A model generated the notes under the pieces. The model worked only from the letters and a program-made list of their open reading frames with translations. It did no database searches and was not told the origin of the DNA. A DNA stretch of 64,000 nt from Paraphysoderma sedebokerense (lineage: Eukaryota; Blastocladiomycota; Physodermatomycetes; Physodermatales; Physodermataceae), in NCBI GenBank assembly GCA_025602915.1, contig JAHLJZ010000076.1, positions 1 to 64,000 on the forward strand, given 5' to 3'. The position numbers and the translations under genes were made by a program. Positions 39,251 to 52,100 of the stretch are shown here, one piece after another (within the stretch, counting starts at the first letter, position 1; the number at the start of each line of letters is the position of its first letter).

Positions 39251-42200
39251 ATGTCGTCGACTTGGACACAAATTTCCGTCTTGCTATGGAAAAACGCAAA
39301 AGTCAAAATTCGAGATAAATCGATATGGCAAGAGCTTTTCATGCCGATTTATTTTTTTGGTGAGTATTTTCTTTTTCCGAAATTAAGTAGGAACATTTTA
39401 GCTTTATTCATTGACCATTGTTTCCCATTTTGATAGGGTTGCTCGCTTTTATGAAATCTTCATTCAGCACTTCGTTTGATGCTGTACCTATATTTCCAGT
39501 GCTATTTATTGGAGCCCCCTCACCGGTGGCTTTATCATCACGTCAGATTGCGTTTAGCCCGTAAGTCTGGATTTCCCTTCATTATGCATAATGAATGTTA
39601 AAGTAGTTAATTATTTATGTTTGCAGTGATTTACCAGTCACGAGACGTATTGTTAACCGAACGGTGACCAATTTGAATCTACAAATTGAGAATTTGGTTC
39701 CGTTTTCGAATGAAAATAAATTCCTGCAAGTCTATCGAACCAATATGTCTCAATTTATCGCCTATATCGGATTTGATCTTGCTCCAACTTCTACTGAACT
39801 CCCACGAAATGTGACATACACGCTTCGAAGCGATGCGAGGATGGTTCCCGCATTAGAAACTTTCATCGATGATCAACACCTTTGTCGTAACACAAACCCA
39901 CAACAAGACTCGCAATGTCCAGCCATGGGATACGTTACGTCTGGATACACTTATTTGCAACATGCCATCAACAACGCGATTATGGCAGAGTCTCTTGGCC
40001 TTGCTAATGTCTCTGTTCAACTTGATGTTCAAAAAATGCCCAAAGCTGCGGTCTCCGGTTCTACCGATACTTATTTTAAATCTGTCGCTCCTCTTTTTAT
40101 CGTAGTCTCGTTTATCCCTTTGATTCAGTTTTTATTGGTAACTATTGTCACAGAGAAAGAAAGTAGAATGAAAGAAGGAATGCGGATGCAAGGAATGACA
40201 TTGACAGCCTACTGGGCAAGCTGGTTCGTGACCTATGGAATCCTCATACTTGTGATATCTTTGTCCGCTTCAGGTTGGAATTTACAACCACGTTATGCAA
40301 TCTGTTGGTTTAAACCATTAATCCTCTTTTGTTATTTTAGTCATATCGACCGTGTTTGGAATGTTCCCGCGCTCAAACTTCATTTTGATATGGACCATCT
40401 TTTGCTTGTTTGGTCTATCCATCGTTGGGTTTTCATTTATGTTAACCCCATTCTTTAATGACCCTAAACTAGCGGGGGTGGTTGGAACTTTTTCAGTTTC
40501 CTTGGCTTCTTGTATGATAGTTTCTCGTGTTTCTTCGTGATGATAATCATGCATTGTGTTAACTATCTTCCGTTATTCAGTTATACCAGTGGTTCTTTCA
40601 TTCGTCGGTTCCGCTGCCTCATCCTCCGTTGTATGGGCGCTTTCCCTCTTTTCTCCTGTGGTAAGTGACACCGATGTAATATCCCTCCAATGTAATGTCG
40701 CATCTAACCGGAAATCATAGGCTTTATCGCTTGGTGTATCAAATATTTTGATTTTAGAAGATCGAGGAGTAGGAGCCACCTTTGATACTCTAATTATTAG
40801 TGACAACGCATCCAGCTATACACTGTTATCGTCGGTTATCATGCTTGCGGTTGACGTGGTTCTATATATGTTCTTGGCTTGGTATTTCGATGCAGGTTTG
40901 TCCCGCCATTTAGAATTACTTTACATGAATCTTTCTAACAGTACGGTTTATAATTGAAATGAACACTCAAAATCATTTTCCAGTTGTACCGTCTCCTCAT
41001 GGTGCTTCTCGTCCCTGGTACTTCATGTTCACGAGTATTCCATGTTTAAGAAAGAGAAACTATGCACGCTTACAACATGATAATGCGTACACGACATATG
41101 TATCTCTGGATATAAACAATATGAATGCGGATAATGAACCTGTTTCTGAAGAAACTGAAACAAAACTGGCCATCGACATCAAAGGACTCCGTAAAACTTT
41201 TGGATCAAAAGTTGCACTTGATGGCGTCAGTTTGAAGATGTATGAGGGTTCTATTTTTGGGTTACTCGGTCATAACGGAGCCGGAAAGTAAGTAGTGTAA
41301 CAATCTGATTGGGGCATTTGAAACTTCGTTGTCGTTAACAAGATTTCCGTTTCTCTGTAGGTCAACTCTTGTGTCTATTCTTACGGGAATCGCAAAGCCG
41401 AGTTCCGGTGACATAAAAATTTACGGCCAAGAAGTCTCAACAAACGTAGAATCAATTCGATCAAACTTAGGTGTCGTTTTACAAAAGGATGTGTTATGGA
41501 ATCATCTAACTGTTCTGGAACACATGACATTCTATGGTCGTGTTAAAGGATTGAGTGAATCGGAAATCCAACAACGATCGTATGATTTGTTAACCGAATT
41601 GGATTTGGCAAAAGAACGTGATACAATGGCAGAAGGTTTAAGTGGCGGTCAAAAGAGGAAATTGTCAGTGTATGTATCGTTTTCATTTATTTCAGAAAGC
41701 TCAAAGATTGCCAGAGTTTAATCCAAAGTGACTGTTTTTGTTTAGAGCGATCGCGATGATTGGAAATCCAAAAGTATTGATATTGGATGTATGTTTTTTT
41801 TCGTCGTTTCCGAGTAGTTCTGATTTTCCATGATAGTAAATTAACTCTCTTCATCCGTTTTAGGAACCGACTTCCGGAGTTGACGCATATTCTCGTCGAA
41901 AACTTTGGGATATTTTCATCAAGTACAAAGAAAATAGAGTTATCTTGTTGACAACAGTATGTCTTTCATTCCAATTGATATCGTTTCAAAGTGAATTGAA
42001 AGAACAACAAACTAACTATATTACCATTTGAAGCACTCAATGGATGAAGCAGATATCCTTGCAAGTCGAAAAGCGATATTATCCCACGGTAAAGTCAGAT
42101 GTGTTGGGTCTTCTCTGTTCCTGAAAAATCGTTTCGGCGTTGGGTGAATATACTTTATTCCTTTCATCGCGTTCTAGATGAATTTTTAGGTTCATCTGAA

Positions 42201-45200
42201 CTGACTCCTACCATTGTTGCCCATAGATATCATCTCAATATGTCGAAACACCGAGAATGCGACGTTTCAGCCGTTACTTCGTTTGTTAAAAGATATATTC
42301 CCGGAGCGCAGGAATCAAGAAATGTCGGAATAGAATTATCGTTTACCCTACCGTACCAGAGTGTTCCAACTTTTAAAGAGTTCTTTGAAGCGCTCGACAA
42401 TGGAATGGATTGTCTCGGGATAGATAGTTACGGAATATCAAGTAAGTGAGATTAGATTCTATATCAATTAGGAGATGTAGAGAATGCACTCTAACAATTT
42501 TCAAAGTGACGACGTTGGAAGAGGTCTTTTTGAAACTTGAAAATGAAGATCCCTCGAAGAACGAATTACATCAGAAACCAGACCCAGTTGAACTAAACTA
42601 TCCACAGAATACATCTGCCGTATTTCTTCGTCAACTCTGGTCAATTGTTTGTCTCCGGTGCCGCCAAAAAATTATTGACTTAAACGAAATCATAGCAATT
42701 GTTGTCCTCCCAGTTATCACTTTATTGCTTGGATTTATGCTCAATCAATCCACTGCTGGATCGCAAATGTTGACGACGCAAATACCTTTGCGTTATGATG
42801 TTTTACCCAACAAATTCTTTATCAATTCAGTCCCTTATAACAGTTCTGTCGCGGAACCCGATGCTGTTAATTTTGTTTCGAAATTCGGAGCCCCACCTCG
42901 ACTTGTTGCCGGTAACCTTAACACGTACTTCAAAACGAACCAGCCCCATCATTTTGGCGTTGAACTTGCAGGACTTCAACCCACCGGTCCAGCACCGTCA
43001 TTCAACTTTTCTATTCTGTTCAATGATACATCGATCCACTCTTTACCCGTGGCAACAAGTGTTCTTTCAAACGCCGTCTTTTCATATCTCGCTGAAACTC
43101 AACAAAGACCGAACCCAGCTTCCTATGGCATCAACACAATTAATAAGCCACTACCCCGTCAAACACCCAGAATAAATAATTCTTTTGCGTCAGTTTTGAT
43201 CGTCGGAATTTCAGTCGCGCTTGCTCCTTCCGTATTTGGTGTGAATATCGTCAAAGAAGGAGCCAACAAAATACGACATCAACTGTTAATCATGGGTACA
43301 CGTCCGACGTCTTATTGGCTCGGATGCTTAATATCAGATGTACTCTGCTACTCGGTTCTCAGTATCGCCGTAATCATTTTCGTTCACGTTTTTAAAGTGG
43401 AAGCGTTAACTGGAAACGCTTTAGTATTTTTTATCATCGTACTAATCATCTACATGCCAACGGCCTGTCTGCATATCTACTGTTTTACATTCAAATTCAA
43501 AACAGTAAAAGATGTTCAAACGTGGTTACCAGCTATAATCTATATCACAGTATTTGTTTCCTTCATCGTTATCACCATAATGGATACACTAAGTGCTTCG
43601 AATTCAGCGAAAGTGATTCATTACATCGCGATCCTCTTGCTCCCGACTTACAGTTTCGTTGGTTTCTTATATTACTTTAATCGATTATATATTCTCAGTG
43701 ATGGACTAGTCACTTTTGAAGCGTTGCTTGCGCCTGAAAATACTATCTCTTTGTCGATTCTGTTGCTGATCGTTTCAGGATTCCTTCAAGGATCCTTGTT
43801 GTTGTATCTTGAACGACGCTACGGAATGGAGAATAGTCAACATAGAGTACAATGTTGGCCGGGAGATACAAGAAAACGATTGATGGAAGAGTATGAAGTC
43901 AAGGAAGACAAAGATGTTTATTTTGAACGAAAGAGAATTGGAGATTGCGTGGAACGAGTTAAGCGGGAAGGATGGGGAGGCGGAAACGAAAAAAACGAAA
44001 ACGATATATTGTTAGCAGAGGGGCTAAGAAAAGAGTTTACCGTTGAAAAGGAAGATAAAAATGGAAGAAGGATTTGTTGGAGAAGGAAAAAAGTTAAATC
44101 TGAAAAAGTAGTTGTTAAAGATTTAACAATCGGCGTCAGAAGGGGAGAATGTCTTGGATTACTAGGGTGTGTGTGTTTGCTTAGCTTATTTCTTTTTTCA
44201 TCGTGCTAAACTTTAACATCAATTCAGACCTAACGGAGCCGGAAAGTCTACGAGTCAAAACATAATTACCGGCCAACTTGCTCCAACGTACGCAGGCGGT
44301 TTGTTCATCAAAGGTCGCAGTTTATTCTCTGATCCGGTGAAATCATACCAAATCATGGGATTTTGTCCACAATCTGATGCACTTTGGGATTTATTAACTG
44401 TGTACGAGCACTTAAAGTTTTACGCGAATATCAAGCTTGTGAAGAAAGAGTGCGTCGAAGAATTGGTCAATAAGATGATTGATTTATTGAAAATTCAGGA
44501 ATACAGACACGTCAAGGCCAAGGATTTGAGTGGCGGGAATAAAAGGAAATTAAGTTTTGCCATTAGTATCATTGGCAATCCAGAGTTATTAGTGCTAGAT
44601 GAATGTTCTAGCGGAATGGACCCGTCCTCAAGGTTAGTTTAGCCCTTTTGGGTATCTACTCTTACATAATTTTTGGGAATCTTACATTGTTATCATTCTA
44701 GACGCTTTATGTGGAATGTTGTTTCCTCGACTGCAAAAAACAGAGCATGTATTCTTACGACACATGCTCTTGAAGAAGCAGATTTTTTGTGTACCCGAAT
44801 CGCGATTATCACTAACGGAGAGTTGGTCGCTTTGGGGTCCAGCCAGCAATTAAAATCTAGACATGGCAAAGATACTTACCAACTAGAAGTTAAAATTAGA
44901 ACGGATTACAAATCAAGCGAGAACTCCCCTGAAGGTAACCAACACGGGCAACCTTTGGATGAACGATTGAATAGAGTCGAAAAGTTCGTGAAGAGTTTTC
45001 TTGCGGGACACTCTGTTCATCGAATTGACGTGGAAGGAGAAGCTGGTGGAAGACTGCTGTTCAAAATATCGAAGAATGAGTCAGGAACAGAAACCAGTGA
45101 CAATGGAGAACTCAAGATTGGGCATGTCTTTGGAGAAATGGAAATGATGAAGAAGGAATTGGAAATTGAAGAGTATGCTTTTATGGGAGTAACTTTGGAA

Positions 45201-45254
45201 CAAGTGTTTTTAGAATTTGCGAGACAGCAGGCTGTAGACGAGGAAGCAAAGTGA
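39251..45254 (+). CDS. ABCA-subfamily full ABC transporter
   Basis: Starts at 39251 ([19 protein letters not shown]), the ABCA N-terminal signature before helix 1. A large extracellular loop (39480-40060) and helices follow. NBD1 (about 41160-42120): Walker [12 protein letters not shown] split by an intron, signature [10 protein letters not shown], Walker B VLILD|EPTSGVD, H-loop TTHSMDEAD. The linker has the ABCA-specific [11 protein letters not shown]. The second transmembrane half (42600-43840) lies in one long exon. NBD2 (about 44130-44870): [46 protein letters not shown]. About ten or more introns. ABCA proteins move lipids across membranes and are missing from budding yeast but present in zoosporic fungi. 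NBD2 has Cys in place of the usual Pro after the catalytic Glu. Confidence 0.93.
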
Positions 45255-45352
45255 TGGAATGTATTGCTGCAGGAGATTTATTTTGAGTTTTTTTCTATCA
45301 GTTTGATATGTTTTTTTTATTAATTAAAATATCAATTTTCAGTGACAATACA

Positions 45353-45358
45353 AATAAA
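45353..45358 (+). terminator. Poly(A) signal candidate of the ABCA gene
   Basis: AATAAA lies about 99 bases after the ABCA stop, within the 264-base spacer before the RNA-binding protein gene. Confidence 0.4.
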
Positions 45359-45518
45359 AATCTATTTAGATCAGAAAAATAAGTCACGTGCTCTCGCTTG
45401 TCTCTCAGTCAAGACGACAAGGAGAATTCCATCTTCAAAAATACATCTACAATCTACATTCTATCGAAGATTGATTGCATCAATTCCGCTTTTTCCACCG
45501 TTCTAGTAACCCGTTGTG

Positions 45519-48500
45519 ATGTTGTCCGCCCCGTCGCCAGATGACGATGTGAATTCCCCTTCCTTCCGCGATCCTGGGTCGTCGATGTCCCTGCCCGAGT
45601 TGCCCTCTATCGAAGATCTTGTGAGCTACATTCCTACGGATCAAGACGAGGTCGTCGTCACACTCACTCTTAGAGTTTCCAGAAAAAATGGTAGCGTATC
45701 CCATCATCATTTTCTTATATTCCATTTCTTCATTCTTGAAGTAAATTCAAATGGAGTGGTGTCTGTGTCTTGTCCTTCCCCTTACTCTTTGCCTTTGGTC
45801 CCGTTTCTCGGTTATTTCACCGTTGCTAATTATGTTCTCGAATTTTACTCTACTTTAATCTCTACATCTTCGTCGACTCTTATAGGTGTCCATGTTTTTC
45901 CGCCAGTGATATCTTCCTCTGATTCTGATACCGCCTCCCTTCCCTCGTTCAAGCAATGCATTAAGCCGCCCGTGCGCGAGCAAAATCCAGCTTCTCAATC
46001 AGATGTTGCGACAAGAAATAATAATGGTGAATCCGCAGATTCCACTCTGACATCTTCAATGACCTCTGTTGAAAAACCACCCGCACAACCTTTATCGAAA
46101 GATGATGCGCTGAAAGCAAGACTTGCGGCTCTTCAGAAGTTAATGAAACGAAAACGAGAAAATGCTGCCATCTCTTCTGCTATGAACACTGATGATATCA
46201 AATCGTCTTCCTTGTCTGCAAATTTCTCTACTGGCATAGGCAATTCCGATGATACTGATTCTTTGGTTAGCAAAAAAATGAAATTCACCGCTGATAAAAA
46301 AGATGATACTGCATTTGTCAGATCTTCCGATGTTGCTAGCAATCAGAGTCCTACGTTGAATTCTGTAGATAACGGCCCCACTCACCAAACGCAATTCGCT
46401 GAATCCTGTTCTTCCTCCATGCGGCCAATGTGCCATGAAACAGTCCGAAGTGAAACTAAACTGAGTCCGGCTGCGCCTCTACCTACTGGTCCGATAGTTG
46501 TTTCACCCCTTTCAGCGGAAGTAGAGTCAGATATCCAATCAGGTGACATTTCGGAATGCCGAGATGCTTGTCGAATTTGGGTCGGAAATCTTCCTTCCAC
46601 CTGTACTATTTCACAGTTGCGCCGTTTCTTTGAACCTTTCGGTCAAGTGAAAGATGCCATTATTATCAAAGATAAGGAGTCCCAGCAATCAAAAGGGTTT
46701 GTATTTCTCTCAGAATTTGGTCAGTTCAATGTCCCTAACTTGCGCGATTCTTGTTTGGATTGCATATCATGGCTGCATGCCACTTCTGCCGTTTAGATTT
46801 GGATTTGTAGAGTTTATGGATGCAAATTCTGCTGAAAGAGCGCTTGAAATGAACGGAGAGCTTCAGATGAGCAATCGTTTAGTTAGGGTAATCCTCCTGT
46901 TTGTCAAATTGCCCTTTCCGGTGTTCTCATCAGATTTATATTCTAGATTGGCAGAGCGGTCCGTCCCGGTACAGTCATTGCGCCACCTACCGCGAACTCT
47001 TCGTCGTCGTTGTCAATGTCTTCAAATTCAAAATCGGCCACCGCTTTTATCTCAGGGTTAACGAGCGACGTTACATCGGCTCTCATAGTAGACGCGTTCC
47101 GTAATTGTGGCGAGATTGCAGACATTCGCATCATTCAAGATAGATCTACTCGAAAGTGTAAAGGGTACATTGGATAATTTACTGCTCTTGCTTTTATACC
47201 ATTCATCAACTCACATTCGTGCCCTAAAAGCTACGCTTTTATAGAGTTCACTGATCCATCTTCGGCGGATGCGGCAATGAAGGCAAGCGGATCCATATTC
47301 ATTCATGGAAAGCCGATTGAGGTGAGTTACTTTACCTTATACTGCCTTACGAAACATAAGTTGTTAACCGAATCCTCGGCACCAGGTTAAGGGAGCCAAC
47401 GAACCGAAACCCTCTCAACCACAACCGACCATAGTGGCGTCCAACCTCCCCTCTTATTATGACCGATCTGCCATTGAGCGCTTATTTGCAAAGTACGGTA
47501 CCATTAAGAAAATCTGTATCCCAGATCGCCTAAATGACAAAGGAACAAGGTATGGATTTTTTCCTGAAATTACGTAACGTTAGAGCATGACGTATTATAT
47601 TTTGGCTATGAAGATCGGTGTTTGTACTTTACGAAACCATAAACGCAGCTTCTAGAGCTGTAGAGAAGTTAAACTACACCAAAACAGCGGGTGAATATCT
47701 TCGACTGGAATATGATTCAAAAGGTAACATTATGTATTGGCATGACTTATCAGTTGATTTGTCTCACTTTACATCTACAGATCCCGGCGAATTGTTGAGG
47801 CTTTATCTTGAGAAGTGCGAAGTTGAACAAAGTGCCAATGAGGAGAAAGCCGGAACTTCCACGAATTCAAGAGTTAGCCATTCTTCTCATTCTTCCTCGC
47901 TTCCTTTGTCACCCCCAGCCAGACGCGGTAATTTGTCGAATTCTAATATTGATTCATACGACCCTTCTGCCCCCTCTATCAACTTTGGCTCCATGGACCG
48001 AACAAATTCCTTCCCCCAAATGTGGCCAAAAGCAATGTACTCCTTGCAGAATTCCGCGGCGTCGGTTTCATCTTCAACATCTCAAACGTCAAAGCCGGTT
48101 TCTATTACTCTCGACACTTCTGTTATGAATGCTCTAAATATGTCTTCAGGTTCCTCTCATGTGCCCTCAACTTTGGGCACTCAGCATTTAGGATTGAATA
48201 ATCTTTCCAACTTGTCGTACTATCAGCAGCTGATTCAATCGCTATATCGTCCGACAAGTAATTTACAAACACCTGGGCCACGGGAATCCGCCCCGACACC
48301 ACCTACGGTTGCTCCTAATCAAAATGTGTCATCAAACATATCGAACGGACAAACCACTTCTTCTAATGCATTTCAAACCCCATCAATGTTGCCTTTTATG
48401 GGATTAGGTTTCAACCTCGGTATGCCTTCTTTGGGAATGAATAGTTTACCTATGTCAATGAACTTGCCGATGAACGTACCAGGAATGAATGGTATGAATA

Positions 48501-48664
48501 TGGCAGCGATGGGTTTGGGTGTACCAGGAATGAATGTGATGGGAATGCCTGGTGCTCCGTCTGGAATCTATAATCCGAATGCGTTTATGAGCAATGGAGT
48601 TGGCCCAGGTCAAGGACAAAACCAGCGAAAAAGCGGAAACATCGATGTTGTTGAGCGATCGTGA
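45519..48664 (+). CDS. RNA-binding protein with three RRM domains and a Met/Asn/Gly-rich tail
   Basis: ATG at 45519 (MLSAPSPDDDVNS). An acidic and Ser-rich N-terminal part includes a coiled stretch (ARLAALQKLMKRKRE). RRM1 (46570-46880): RNP2 IWVGNLP, and RNP1 KGFGFVEF formed across an intron. RRM2 (about 47050-47320): ALIVDAF and KGYAFIEF. RRM3 (47430-47730): IVASNLPSYYDRSAI and SVFVLYE. The C-terminus (about 48400-48560) is dense in Met, Gly, Asn and Pro (GMNSLPMSMNLPMNVPGMNG), a likely low-complexity assembly region. It probably acts in splicing or mRNA control; the order of three RRMs does not by itself pick an orthologue. A candidate intron at 45691-45885 is stop-free and a multiple of three. 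Confidence 0.88.
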
Positions 48665-49114
48665 TTTTGCTCGATTTATTCTCTTTTTCCTAATTTTCAA
48701 AGAAACCCAATTTCATGCTGCTTCCGTGCGCCACAGAACCGGGCAATTTCACCCACTGAATTAAATTCTGAATTTTGTCTGATATTTATAATCGCGTAGA
48801 CCCTTAAAGAATGTGAAGTTCGTTCAATTGCTTAATCTTTTTTTAATTCGCTCGGTTTCATTCAATGTAAATTCTTATCAAAAGTCAGCAAAAAGATATG
48901 TATATAGGTTTTAGGCGGGTTTGCATACAAATTATATACTTTTTATATACCACGAATAAATTTTGGAAACTTTCTATAGAGTAACAATGCTAATATTGCT
49001 CAGCTTGGAAGCCAAACGTCAACATAACACTGTGGAATGTTCATAATAAAGAATCAAATCATTTTAATTGTTGTCTTATTAATTACATGATCTCCGTCAA
49101 AGGTATCGTCATAA
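48665..49114. other. Convergent 3' region, RNA-binding protein / IFT140
   Basis: 450 AT-rich bases between stops on opposite strands. AATAAA at 48955-48960 and again near 49045 are candidate plus-strand poly(A) signals. Nothing else is seen. Confidence 0.55.
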
Positions 49115-52100
49115 CTACATCCCGATATTTTCTTCCACCACGTCATAATCAATATCACCGTCATTGGATTTCTTCCTTTCCATTAATTTCAATTTAAACC
49201 CAGGATCCACACTTTCCAAAACGACAGGATCGAGGTAATAATCTATATGATGAATCGGAACTTTATCCATCATTCTTTGCAACAACTCGAATGCTAATTG
49301 ACTTTGATGATTCGCATGTGCGGTTTCAATGAGAAGTGCGAAAATGTCGCCAATTCGGATAAATTGCTAATGAGCCGTAATCATTTATGTTAAGGAAAGT
49401 AAGATAGACATTAAAGAAAACGGAATTCCCTACTTCAATGTTGGGTTCTTTCAAGAGTTCACCACATATGATGTTCATTTGATTCTGATCAATTTCAGAC
49501 AGCTTTCGAGCTTGTACAAATTTTGTGATCAAATCGATTTTGTGCTGTAAAGCGTTTATCTTGATGTCTTTACTCATTGCAGTTTTAGCTCGACTCATGC
49601 ACTTGATCGATTCCTTAAGAGCACCGAGAGCCTATCAAACGATTGTTATCAACTTTATCTGTCTTGTTCAGAGAGACCAAACATTACCTTTTCATAATTC
49701 TGATATTCGTCAATCTCAACTTGCGCACACGCTTCAAAAAATCCGGCCAGATTTTCAAACGCTTTTGCCTAGTAATTTGCGGTTATGGAGTTATTTAAAC
49801 AGAAGATCATTTGGCTTCAGGCTTACCTTTGTATAAAATGCCACAATATTCTTCATCAGATTAGCGTCTGACCTCCAATCTAAAGTTTGCAAATAATTCG
49901 CCGCTATGATCAATATTTCCTTTTGCTTTCCACCGGAAATCGAGGCAAAAACCATAATTTTTTCGGTATCCCCGGTCTTCAAAAGTGCTTTTATTGCTTT
50001 GATTCGGTCGCCAGCCTGCGTGGATTCAGATATTTTTGTCCGCTAAGTAGTCTTACGGATTTCCACAACATACATCGATGAATTCTTACCTGAGTATACA
50101 TTTTACAGGCAAGATGATAGTTCTCTTGTGACATGCAAACATCTGCTATTTTGGTGATGATAACCATTTTGTTTGGATCACTATACTTAGAAAGGTCAGT
50201 CGAGAGTTTCGTCGCGAGCTCCTCATCTAATATAACATTTCGGCGGAGACATATATCAAGGGCCTAAACAATAATCGTGTTTAGAAACTCCAGGAGAACG
50301 TTTGAATATAGTTTCCACAGACCTCATTAACTTTCGAAGCCGAGACCAACAAACTGACAGCTTTATCGTACTGCTGGTGTTGAATCATGTACTCGGCTGC
50401 GTTCTCCAGTAGGCGCTTATCGCAGCTATCGCCCAGACTTTCAACTAATATTGATTTCGAATAAATAGGTCAATCCTGCCGCAAAATTTTATACTTAAAC
50501 TAAAGGCTTACCAATGTCGCGAAGCACTTCGAACTGCTCGGTTTGATATGCGACTTCCAAAGCCTTTGAGGTGTTACCACCCTTATGATATAGTGTCACT
50601 GCTTTATCATTGCATCCGATAGATTCATAATACCTTTTTGAGATAAGAAATAGATTAATAAGATTATGGGTTCGATATCAAGTGTAAAAAAAATCGTAAG
50701 TGCGATTTACTTTGCAATACTAATTTTCAAAGTGTTTGAACAAAGTAAGGCAAGGTGAAGCAATTCGTCTTTGAGTTCATTCTCCTTTGCCAGTCGAACC
50801 GCACGAGTGAAACATTTGGCTTTGGCGTAAAACTGTATGGCTTCCTTTATCTAGTTGTAAAATCGCTGTTGGATCTTGTTTCGCTGGTTCCATTGAAATT
50901 GTGACGTAGCCCAACCTTTCCGTTAGATTCATAATAATGTGCAAGATGGTATTGGGATCCTGGGTGAGCCGTTTGATCCGTCACGTCGATTGCCTTTGCG
51001 AGATTTCCGCGGTAACAATGAATCCGGACAACAGATAAGGTGTCTCCGGCGGATTCGTAATACTGTATTGCGTCGTCATAGTTTCCTTTGGACTCAAGAT
51101 ATTGTGCCCACCATTTCATGAGATCCTTGATAAAATAATTAACTTCAAATCGGGACAATGACAATAAAAAATTAAAGATTTACCTTATCGTCCCTATTCT
51201 TGACATACTTTTCAAGCTCCGCCGGAACTCCTAACAACATTCGTGGGATTTCGGAGCTTGTTGAATGTCAATTACCGTTCAAAATGTAAACTCTAACTAA
51301 ATCACTACAGACCCAATTACCCCGGCTTTCTCATACATATCAATAGCTGTTTTGAATTCACCCATCTGTTCCGACCACTTACCCTGACGGTAGTACGTAT
51401 TTCTGATGTTTATGCGATCGTTGTCATTAATACATTTTATCGCTTCATCCCACTTTCCTTGAACTTGATACAATCTACTTAAATACGAATAATTTCGAGA
51501 CTCAGAGAGAATGGTTTCGGCATCTTCCATCATTCCTATAAATGCTAATTTAACATTGTTTTTAAATTGAACAGCAAACTTTACTCAACTCACCAAGATG
51601 TGCTGCCAGTATCCCAATTTTGGCTTCGACATTATCTGAATTAACCTGTCGTAACAGCCGAGCAGTCTTTGCATCCTTCATATTCCCAAGACAAATCAAG
51701 GCAACATCTAAACGACCCGTTTTAACGCAGAGTTGTGCCAAATTCTTCCATACATTATCCGATTTTAATGATTTGATACTCTACCGCAAATTTAGGGTCA
51801 TTAATATTTCAACTTCAGAAACAGACGATATGTGTTACCTTGAATGCCTCGTCCATGTTACCTAAACACAACCAATACCTAAAATCCATCATTGCACTTA
51901 CAGTTTTTATATCAATAGACTGCTTAGGCATACCAATGAAGTCGTTTAAAAGCATTCGAAGAACACCGATTTCGCGTTGAGGTTTCATATTTTGCGTAGA
52001 TCCCTCGCTAACTGATATTTGGCAGCTGAAGAAGATATATGGCATGGAAACGGACAAAAAATGTTTTGACTGGGACGGCACTTGAATTATGTCTAACTGG

